Positions 1-16,700 of a DNA stretch of 64,000 nucleotides are shown here, piece by piece. A model generated the notes under the pieces. The model ran no database searches and had not been told where the DNA came from. It was given only the letters and a program-made list of their open reading frames with translations. The stretch covers positions 17,382,501-17,446,500 of the forward strand of contig CM073886.1 of NCBI GenBank assembly GCA_037176705.1. Direction: 5' to 3'. How positions within the stretch are numbered: the stretch's first letter is position 1; each line of letters begins with the position of its first letter. Origin of the DNA: Molossus alvarezi (taxonomy: Eukaryota; Chordata; Mammalia; Chiroptera; Molossidae). A program made the position numbers and the translations under genes.

Positions 1-424
1 TATCCCATATGTAAATGGAATTGCTCTTCTCTCCTTACAGATTGGACTTTTGAAGGTATAAAGGGAAGGGCATAAAGACCATTTTGTTGAGTTTCTCAGG
101 AAAGAGAGATGCTCTGGGTCAGTCCACATTTTACTTTTGAAAGGGATGAGACTGGGTGGTAAGGAAAGCACTCATGCCTTTAGGGGGAAAAATCACTATG
201 AGAAGTTTGGGTGTAGAGCCATAGCTTTTTTGGTAAATATTACACTCTTGGCTTTTAGGTGGCCAGCACAGCCATTTTTGATCTTCTCACCAGCAACGAA
301 ACCATTAGTGCTCTGATATTTAATAAGAAATAGGTACTGAGTACCAGGGATGGTAGGAAGTTCTAGAAGCACAGTCTCTGCTTTCAGGGGACTTATACAA
401 ACTGCCTACTGTTCTCTGTTTCAG
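1..424 (+). other. UBN1: UBN1 intron (left edge)
   Basis: Intronic DNA before the first visible exon. A good acceptor-like site ends at 40, but the sequence after it does not encode any UBN1 segment I recognise, so I treat it as a decoy. No repeat recognised. Confidence 0.6.
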
Positions 425-7939
<7,515 letters not shown>

Positions 7940-8617
7940 AATTTTCAGAGGAGAGGCCGGAAGTTGAACTAGTAGGTCTCTGAAATTGGATAATCAATAT
8001 GCTCTTTCTGCTGATGGGTTTTCTTCCGGAGAAGGCGTGAGTGCTAAGTGGAACGTCTCTTGGCACTTGTGATGTGCCTTCAGTTAGGGGAGCAGCCTCG
8101 TGCTTCTCCAGAGGTACTGACTGGCCTGATGATCCGGGCCTCGTGGCTTTGTCGCGGACAATCGTTGGAGGGGCAGCTCTAGGCTGGGGAGCGTCCTGGG
8201 TCATGTACGGAGATCTGGTGGCAGGACTGAGCAGTTGGCACATCTGTGTTGTAAATCTGCCCAACCCCCTGGTATTTGGTCAGAGTACCTCATGGTGCCC
8301 TACGGTCAGGGGCTCCTTTTGGCCACACTAGGATCCCTGGATGGTCCTGGTGTCCATCCATCCTCAGGCTGTGTGCTCAATGGACAGAAACCCAGGCTAA
8401 TGCCACAGATGGGAGACTTGTCTCTTTGAAAAATACTCAGAACAGCTAGTGTGTGCTCATCATGAGGGCCAGTTTATCCTCTAAACATGACAATGAAGCT
8501 CTTTTAGAGAAAAGACCTTTGTAGATTCAACAATTGTCATAGGGTTTTTAAAGACACTTATTTTTGGCTCCGTTTTCATCATTACCATTAAATGCATTGG
8601 ATAGAGTGGGACTGTTC

Positions 8618-8647
8618 TTCACACGTCATATTTTCACACGTCATATG
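8618..8647 (+). repeat. UBN1: 15-bp tandem duplication in the UBN1 3' UTR
   Basis: TTCACACGTCATAT occurs at 8618-8631 and again at 8633-8646, period 15. Confidence 0.9.
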
Positions 8648-10016
8648 GAAGACATAATTCCAGTGCCTTTATGGTGGGGCAGAATTAGACAAACGTCCCT
8701 TTGGCCCTCTGAGTGGATCTCAGATGAAAACCTTTTTAAAAGATGTCTGTACTTAAGACAGCCAGTTTTATTTGAGGTTTTTTATCATTGCACATCATAA
8801 TGTGTGCCATCCTGACTTAAAGGTTATCTGGATCCCCAAATCCCAGGTCCCAGTTCAGCCAGGGCTCGTTTTGTTTTCCCAGAGTTCATACAGGTGGACT
8901 GCAGAGCCCCAAAGGCCCTTCTTTATCTCTTTGAGGGCAAGGATATGAGGGGTTCCAAGTTACAGATAGACATTCCAGTTTATTTTATTTAGAAGTCATT
9001 CTCAGGCAGAGCTGCAGGTATGGGTCTTTGTGAAGCGTCTGCCTATAGAGATAGGCCTTGATGTCCTAGGGCTCTCCAGGCAGTGGAGCTATGCCTGACT
9101 TAAGGGTGATACACCACTGGATTTGGAGAGTGTGTTAGAGACAGACTAAGACAATTGACCCTGGAGCTCTCAAGTCATTATTCTGTTCCAATTAAACCAT
9201 TGGCTGCTTTACAAGGAGTTTCAGGGCACTTGCCTGTCCTGTGAATTCTGTGGCACAAGGCGTGTCTGAACCAACTGCTCCAGCTAAGTGATTTCAAATA
9301 TTTTGAGAGTAAATAGCCTCTTCAGAATGTATACCTGTGTGACGACACAGGCAGCTCTTTTGGTTCCTGACGCCCAGGGTCCAGTGCTCAATAACTCACA
9401 CTTCATGCTGAGGTTTGCCTTGTGTCCAGGGAGCAAGCTCTGCTCTGACTTCTTTTTTCGTAAGAACCAACACGTTTCACATGGGGCTACATGGATTCCT
9501 TATCCCTTTATTATATATATTTTTTGCAACTTGGATTTCCAGTTTGTTTACAGAGTAGTCTTAGGAAGTAGCAAAAGAGCCAAAGAAGAGATTTGTATTG
9601 CTGAGCTCAGAGCTGTGCAGAGACCGCCCATGAGCTTCTTTTCTGCCCAAGACACCTGGTTCCCCCTGCAGTGCTCCCTCTTCCCCACATACCATTGAGT
9701 GTGCAGCTGGAGCAGAATACCCTCATTTGTAGGAATCTAGTGATGCCTCTTGCCTCAGGGAAACGTTTCTTTGATGGGGAGATTTCTTTTTCTTGTTTAT
9801 GCTTTATTTGTGGTAATGAAAGAGTGAATGACTTAAACAGCCATGGCAAGGCAGATCTACAGGCAGAGTGGGCTCCGGGCCTGGGGGCTGCGGTGCTGCA
9901 GGGCTTTCCTTGGTGCGGCCGTTTCTTAGGTGTGAAAGGGATTGTGGCTTTGGTGCAGCCACTAGGTTGGTGTTAGGGGGTGGTGTGGAAATTGTTAATC
10001 TTGTATAAAGCAACTT

Positions 10017-10022
10017 AATAAA
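10017..10022 (+). terminator. UBN1: UBN1 poly(A) signal
   Basis: Canonical AATAAA, followed within about 40 bases by T-rich sequence (ttctcattctttt). Cleavage is expected near 10035-10045. Confidence 0.75.
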
Positions 10023-10214
10023 TTGTTTCAAGGTTTCCAGTACGTAGTTTCTCATTCTTTTCTTTTTGCCATATTTGCTAATAATTCTCTCTCCCAAAGG
10101 AACTGGTAAATGCATATTCATATGGGATATCCACTTTGGCTGAAAGCCAAGAGGGAATAGGGGCAATAAACCACACCCACACAAGAGGAAGAAAACACAT
10201 TTAGCATGAAATTA

Positions 10215-11066
10215 GAGTCAAGCCACCAGGTGTTTATTTTTGCGCTATAAGTGGAGTTCCCTGTTTCTTCCCATTTTCTTATGTTATACAGGAAATACAG
10301 AGAGCCTGAAATTCATTTGGTGAAAAATCAACTGTGTAGTACACCTAAGTACCAATTAGAGAATAAGCAAGACTTGTAAGGCACTGAAGCTAAGGCTAAC
10401 AGCAACACAGTCCACTATGAAAACACTCGTTTCAGAACCAGAAAATTCTCTATGTGTTTTCCTGGGACAGTCTGGCTGACAGAGGGCCCTGTGCTGGTTT
10501 CTTTGTGCTTTTTCTGGCACAGATCCCAGTTCTGTCTCACCATTAGAAGTCTGACGGAAAGTCGGCTCTCGGCCAGACTCTTGGAGGAGTGAGAGTGCAG
10601 GTCGGCACCCCCAAGGGGCCCAGTTCTTTGATGAATGTAAGGGTGTGTAGAAGGGAGGCCTTTATGCCCTGGAGTTTCCCCATCTGGTGTGTGAAGGCCA
10701 GTGCTGCATGGAGTGGCCTGTCTGCCTCAGTTGTCTTATACTTTAATAGTGTTCGGATTGCTTCCAGGTTTCACACAAGGTGTCTAGATGGGAGTGTGTA
10801 GGCAAAGGGAGAGGAAAGAAGGACTTCGTGATTTGAATCATTGGAGGACGAAGCAGGTCTCTCACATGGTTTAAATGATGGGAAGCCAGTGACCATTCTG
10901 CTTTTACATGAGCTGTACTCTGAGTGGCTTGGCCAAGAGGGTGTGGGTGACATGCTCAGCTCCACGTGGATGAGGAGCCTGCACAGGGCCAGAGAGAAGA
11001 CACCAGAAGGTTATGGGGTAGGAGAGAGCCAGTGTCAGCTTCCAAGAGACTGAGGACAGGGTGTGC
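10215..11066 (-). other. PPL: PPL 3' UTR
   Basis: Non-coding DNA between the PPL stop (11067-11069) and its poly(A) signal. It has no SINE or other repeat. The short open frames on both strands lack any family resemblance. Confidence 0.75.
10233..10238 (-). terminator. PPL: PPL poly(A) signal
   Basis: TTTATT on the + strand, so AATAAA on the - strand, about 830 nt after the PPL stop. Cleavage would fall near 10205-10223. This gives a 3' UTR of about 0.85 kb, in line with the known PPL mRNA. Confidence 0.75.
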
Positions 11067-13730
11067 CTACTTCTGCCCAGACACAAGCACAGCCAGCTCC
11101 TGGATGGACATATCCTTGTTAACATAGCGGTTGTACTGAGCAGGGGTTAGCCTTCCGTTCTGTAGAGCCTCATCAATGGAGAATTTTTTGCCAGACTTCC
11201 TGTCGTGGATCACAGAGGACTCCCCGTTGGGACCCTTGACCGATATTTCCTCCCAATCGCACTCCTGACTTCTGAGTTTCACAAACATGTTCCAGTCGAT
11301 GAGGCCAGCCCGATGGGCTTCCTCTGGGGATAGCTCCCTGCCTGTGTCAGGGTCGATGACCACGATGGAACGACGTAGATGGTTCTCTCTCTGCTCCCTC
11401 TTGACAGCCACAGAGCCTAGGCGCTTCTGTAGTTCATCAATCTCAAGGTCTTTGTCTTTGGAGAGCCTCTTGAGGTCATCCAGTTCTCTCTCCAAGGACC
11501 ACAGTCTGGAGTCAAGGTTCATTCCAGAGTCCACTGTGGTCATGTTTCTCAGGTCTCGTGTTTCTGTCGCCGCCATTTCAATTTCTGATTGGAGCCTTCG
11601 GGTCTCCAGCTCCAGGTTTTGCCGCTCCAGCTGTAATTTGTGGTTTTCTTCCCTGAGAAAGTCAAGCTCCTTGGATGACTTAGAGTTGTGGAACTCCAGC
11701 TCTGACAGCTTGGCTTCCAGCCGGCTCACCTCCATGTCCAGTTCCCTCTTGCTCCGGCTCTCCTCCTCCAGGCTGCTCTTGAGCTTCTGAATTTCTTGTT
11801 CGGTGTCACCTTTCTCCACCTGGATGCTTTCAGAGAAGACTACCTTTTCCTTCACCTCCATCTTCTCCAGGTTGATGAGTTTCTTCTTAAGGGTCTCAAG
11901 CTCGCTCTCTAAGACCTGCCGCCGGTGCCTTTCTTCTTCCAACTGGAGTTTGAGCAGGGAGTGCTCCCGGGCCTGCTGGGGATCCTGCTGCAGCACCACT
12001 TTCTGCTTGACGGTCACCTTCTCTTGGGCTTCCCCCTCCTCCTTCTCCAGGTCAGCCAGCCGTTGCTTCAGGCGCTGCACCTCCAGCTCGGCCTCCCTCC
12101 GCGCCTGCCGCTCACGCTCCAGCTCCTCCAGCTGGCGCTCCAGCTCGGCCCGCCTCCGCTGTAGCCGCCGCAGCTCCCCGCGGAGGTGGTCGATCTGCCG
12201 GAGCTCCACATCAATGCTCTGGTTGAAGGCATCCACCTCAGCCCGCAAGCCAGGCTCCTCCTCATATCTGACTACCTCCTGTTGGACCACCTTTTCCTTC
12301 ACCTGGGAAAGTTCCTCCTCCTTCTGTTCGATTTTCTTCTCCTGGGAAGCCATCTCCCTTTCCAGATCCACTTGCTTCTTCTGTTCCTCAGAGAGTTTGG
12401 CCCTCAAAGACTCCACTTCCTCTTTGGTTTGGGGGTCTTCCTGGAACTGGAGTATCTCCTGGACTACCTCCTTGGTCTGTACTTGGGGTTTGGTGTCTTT
12501 CAGGGACTGAATCTCTTGCTTCAGCTGGTAGATCTCTAAATCACACCTTTCGATGAGTCTGGTCTTGTCCACAATCTCCTCCCGGAGCCTCTGGAGCTCT
12601 TTCTCCATCTCAGGGTCAGTCTTGTACTTAATGACTTCCTTTGTCACTTCTCTGACTTCCACCTGAGGGCCCCGCCTCCTCAGCGCCTCCAGCTCACCCT
12701 GGTAGCTCTTCAGCTGTTCCTCAGCACCCCGGTACTTGCGTTCCTGCTCCACGAGCTCCAGACGGAGGTTGGCCACTTCACTCTCTGCCTTGGGGTCTGG
12801 CCGGACGATCTCCCGCACTTTCTCCTGTACCACCACCTTGGCATTTTCCTCTTCCAAGGCCCAAATCTTTCGGAGCAGCTCACTCTTCTCCCTCTGGTGG
12901 GCACGAGCCTTGGCAGTCTCATCCTCATACTGGCGTTTCAGATCGCTGGCCTCCCTTTCAGCTGCCATGTCCTTTTCCACTTTGAGCACCTCCTTGACGG
13001 TGACCTTCCCTTCAGCCATGGCCCTCTCCTTCTCCAGTCTTTTTAGCTTGTCCTGCAGGAAGCTTAGCTCCTCCTCCTGCTTCTCCCTGCGCTTTCCCTC
13101 CCGCTGCTGGTCCTCCTGCAGCTGCCTGTACTCTGCCTCCAGCTGGGGGTCATTCTGCAGTTTCACCACCTCCTTCTCAGTGACCTTCTCCCGCGCCCGG
13201 TTCTTTTCCTCAGCCAGGGCTGCGATGCGTTGCTGCAGGAGGACCGCTTCTGCTTCCCGGGTGCCCTTCTGCCTTCTCAGCTCTTCCAGCTCCTCCCTCA
13301 GCCTTAAGACCTCATCGGCCTGGGCTCTGTCTGGCTCGATGCGCAGAACCTCCTTGACTATGTACTCCTGACCCCCGTTCCTGGTCTCTTGCTCCAGGGC
13401 ACGTAGCCGCAGCTGCAGCGCCTCCAGCTCCTCCTGAAGCAGCTGGTTCTTGTGTTGCTCCTCTGTCAGGGTCCGCTGCATCTGCTGGAAGCTCTCCTCA
13501 AGCACTGGGTCCGGAACCTTCTTCAGCACTTCCTTTCTCACCACTGCTTCCTGGGGGTTCTGATTCTGCAGAATCTGGATTTCCTCCTGGGCACTCTTGA
13601 CCTCCTTCTCCAGCTGCTGCCTCCGCTCAGTCTCCTCATCCAGCTCCTTCCGAATCTTCCACGACTCCTCTGCTCTGGAGCCTGGCTGGCTCCCCTGCTG
13701 GGTCTCATGGGTCACTCCGACCTCTGGCTG
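11067..13730 (-). CDS. PPL: PPL exon 22: rod and C-terminal linker (residues 870-1756)
   Basis: 2664 nt from acceptor ccttcccag to TAG at 11067-11069. The first 780 or so residues are charged coiled coil rich in Glu, Lys, Arg, Gln and Leu. A KEV...DP motif recurs every 60 residues from about 935 to 1353. The end is the compact linker with DPDTGRELSPEEAHRAGLID and DRKSGKKFSIDEALQNGRLT, which resembles a plakin-repeat-like module and binds intermediate filaments in known periplakin. One large exon for rod plus tail is usual for plakins. The open frame also runs past the acceptor into the intron, which is not coding. Confidence 0.97.
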   Translation of the reverse strand, partial: QPEVGVTHETQQGSQPGSRAEESWKIRKELDEETERRQQLEKEVKSAQEEIQILQNQNPQEAVVRKEVLKKVPDPVLEESFQQMQRTLTEEQHKNQLLQEELEALQLRLRALEQETRNGGQEYIVKEVLRIEPDRAQADEVLRLREELEELRRQKGTREAEAVLLQQRIAALAEEKNRAREKVTEKEVVKLQNDPQLEAEYRQLQEDQQREGKRREKQEEELSFLQDKLKRLEKERAMAEGKVTVKEVLKVEKDMAAEREASDLKRQYEDETAKARAHQREKSELLRKIWALEEENAKVVVQEKVREIVRPDPKAESEVANLRLELVEQERKYRGAEEQLKSYQGELEALRRRGPQVEVREVTKEVIKYKTDPEMEKELQRLREEIVDKTRLIERCDLEIYQLKQEIQSLKDTKPQVQTKEVVQEILQFQEDPQTKEEVESLRAKLSEEQKKQVDLEREMASQEKKIEQKEEELSQVKEKVVQQEVVRYEEEPGLRAEVDAFNQSIDVELRQIDHLRGELRRLQRRRAELERQLEELERERQARREAELEVQRLKQRLADLEKEEGEAQEKVTVKQKVVLQQDPQQAREHSLLKLQLEEERHRRQVLESELETLKKKLINLEKMEVKEKVVFSESIQVEKGDTEQEIQKLKSSLEEESRSKRELDMEVSRLEAKLSELEFHNSKSSKELDFLREENHKLQLERQNLELETRRLQSEIEMAATETRDLRNMTTVDSGMNLDSRLWSLERELDDLKRLSKDKDLEIDELQKRLGSVAVKREQRENHLRRSIVVIDPDTGRELSPEEAHRAGLIDWNMFVKLRSQECDWEEISVKGPNGESSVIHDRKSGKKFSIDEALQNGRLTPAQYNRYVNKDMSIQELAVLVSGQK

Positions 13731-16700
13731 CTGGGAAGGAGAAGACAGTGCATGGTTAAATCCGGACTCTGCCCATGGCTTGGGGCCACCTTTGAATAGG
13801 TCAGACTGGTTGTTCTGTGATCCCCTAGGGACTCCCAAGTGCTGGGTTCACAGGAGTTCTAGGGTTACTTTAAAAATGGTAAAACAACTAATTTAGGTTT
13901 TTAAAAACTGCATCTGGTAAAATATTTTAAAACCATAGAAGATTGTGAAATGAAGTCAGTGTTCCACCCCTGGTCCTGTCCTATTGCTAGAAGGGTGGTT
14001 ATCTGTCATCTTAATGACAAGTAGTACACTTTTAGTGTATGCCACATGTTTGTTTCTCTACACAAATGCTAAGTCCCCAGTTCTGAACTCTGCTTGTTGC
14101 ATTTAATATACATACAGAGAGAACTCTACAGAGAGCCCTACTTCATTGTTTAACAGCTACATGTGGACAGACCATAATTTAATTCCCCACTGATGATGAG
14201 TGTTGAGTTGCTCCCTCACCACTGCTTCCTGGGGGTTATTACAGTGCTTTCGTAAACATTATTGACTTCTAAAAATGTTACCTCTTACTAGGTACTCAGC
14301 AAAGTGTTGTTGGATGGAATATATAAGTTATACTCATGTGAATAGGAGGCATTGGCTTGGGCCAGTATTTACACTGGTGCTACCCAGCCGTGTTTGCAAG
14401 GGATACTCCCCCTAGTTTACAAGCTATTTCTTTGAGGCTGAATAAGTCTTGTTTCTCACCTGTTGGAACAGTTTTGAGTAGACTGTGTTACACTAAGATT
14501 CATTACCTGTCTCAGCAGATTCAGAGCAAACTCCAGGTTCTGCAGCCTCTGTCTGTTGATGGCATTAACTTCAGTGAACTTGGCAGCAAGAGCCGCTTCC
14601 TATAGAAGAGCATTCAGCAAATAGGAGTCAACAGGTTAAGCAGGAAGAAGCTAGGATGGGCTTTGAAAAGTCTGGCATTTGGGGAATAGAGGGTAGCTTC
14701 TTGCCCCTTCCTACAGGGAGTTCTACAGTCTCTCTGGTGGAGAGAAAACTGGATTTAGAGTCAGAAGTCTAAATTCTCAGTGGCCTTGTGCAGATCTCCA
14801 TTTGACTGAGTGTTAATGTTCTCGTGTGTAGAGGAAATAATAACTTCAGCCTTTTGTGTATGTATTGGGTGGGGGGAGCAGAGTGAGAACCTCCCTAATC
14901 CATGGCTCTGACCCAGATTACTCCAGCAGGCTGTCTTTCTAGGTATATCAGTGTCGCTGCCCCATAACGTTATCTTTTCTTACCCAAACCTGTTTGCACC
15001 CAAGAAAGCTTTCAGCCCAGTTTCCCTATTGTACCTGCATCTCTGAGGCCTGCATGCCACGTTCCTTGGAAGGCTGGACAAGAACACCAAGCCACAGAGC
15101 TCACCTCTTCCCTCACTTTGGCAGCAGGGGACTGGAGCCTGGCTCTCTTGCTCACATGGCTGCTCCTTCCATTCTCCAAGTCAAGAAGGGACCTTAGTTT
15201 CTCTGCTTCTAACTCATAGTCCTGGGGGAGAGACATGGCAGAGGGCAGACAAGGTCAGTTGAGACTGCAGTGTTCTTCCAGCCCTTCTAGCTGACTGCAG
15301 AGGTCTTCTGCTCAGCTGTCCCGTGTACTGACTGCCAGGAGTTTGAGAACCCCCAGTATATCAATATACATAGCTATGTCACTGAACAACATGTGAGACA
15401 AGAAAAAGTATGCCTACAGTTCCCCCTCCACCCCAGAGGGCTCTCTTCAGGCCTTCCCTTCATGCCTAGAGAGTGATGTTCTGCTTTCTCCATTTAACTC
15501 CTCTGATTTATCAGTTTGGTGACTTTATAATCCATCAAGTGGGTAGATGATAATTTACCTAGCCATTCCTCTGCTATTGGACATTTAGGTTATTTCTAGT
15601 TTGTTTATTTTGCTATTATGAATAGTATTGTTATAGTGATTTTATTTATCCTATATTGTTCTCCTGTATTTTTTCCATTGGGATAAATTCCCTCCAGTTA
15701 ACTGTTTCGAACAGTACAAAACCCTGTTCCGGTATTTGATGCCTAGTACCATATTATTTTTCCCAAAGAACTGTACCCATTTGCATGGCTGCCGGCAGGG
15801 CCTGAGGATGACCTGCTAGGCCCAGTGCTTCACTTCCCAGAGGCCATGATGGTGTTTTACACTCTGGGTGGGATTTTGCTTCTCACCTTCACAGCTTGCT
15901 GGTACTGCTGGGAATGAGTGCAGACTTTCTGTACTTCCTGTTCTCTTCTTGCTATTTCATCCTGCAAGTTCTGTAAAACAACAAAGACTTTAAAGATAAA
16001 AATTTAACCCTTGGTAAATTGGCTGGATTCCTTAAATCTGAAATTCTTTTTCTATAGTACAAAGTACAATGAATGGCTTTCATGTATGCATGTGTTTGTC
16101 ACAAAGGCAATTCTAAGACCCTGTGAAGAAAGATAAAGATGATTATCTTTGCCAGGAAAAGAATGTTTATTGTGTGCTTCAAAGTGTCAGGCACTATTCT
16201 ACTTTAGATTATCTCATTTAATCTTCCAACAATACTGTGAGGTACCATCATTATCCAGTTTTTATTAGTGAAAAAGGCCAGGCACAGTGAGGTTCAGTGG
16301 ACTTTCCGGAGGGGCACACAGCTAATAGTGAACTGGGATTTTATTTTAGGCTCTTGGGTTCCTGTGTTCCTCGTCCCTCACCCTGTGTCATTCTTCCTTC
16401 TAAGGACCCAGGACTCTGAACTTTGGAAATGAGATTATTTTCCCCATGCAGACACCTCTTCTATTTCTATAGCCATTCACTCATTCAGCCAGCCTGCACT
16501 GAGTGTCCACTCTGGGCCAGGACCCATGCTGGGCACTATGGAGGGAGAAGTGAGCAAAACTATCCTTGTTCTCAGAGAGTTAGGTGCTGGGAGCCAAGCA
16601 GGGTTGAGGTCCCATGAGATCACAGCTCTGCCAGGGCAAGTGGCAGCTATTCCCTGGTTCCCTTCCACAAAAGGGACTGATTGACCTCTTATCCCACCTT

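Larger units (their letters stand above)
7940..10040 (+). other. UBN1: UBN1 3' UTR
   Basis: About 2.1 kb of non-coding sequence between the stop codon and the AATAAA at 10017. It is free of SINEs, unlike the introns on either side, which fits a long exonic UTR under selection. It includes a tandem 15-bp duplication at 8618-8647. The 3' end is inferred from the poly(A) signal and is not proven. Confidence 0.75.

Noticed and set aside
41..55. Possible 15-bp UBN1 exon after an acceptor-like site at 40
   Set aside because: The encoded residues do not match UBN1 before TLFKESRRGHG, and the expected exon lies outside the window.
10589..11125. Small open frames in the PPL 3' UTR
   Set aside because: Short, not in the frame of PPL, and without any recognisable protein family.
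11287..13371. Long + strand open frames (167, 235 and 211 codons) opposite PPL exon 22
   Set aside because: They are Ser/Leu/Phe-rich mirror images of Glu/Lys/Arg coiled-coil codons on the other strand, with no family resemblance; a common shadow effect of rod-coding exons.
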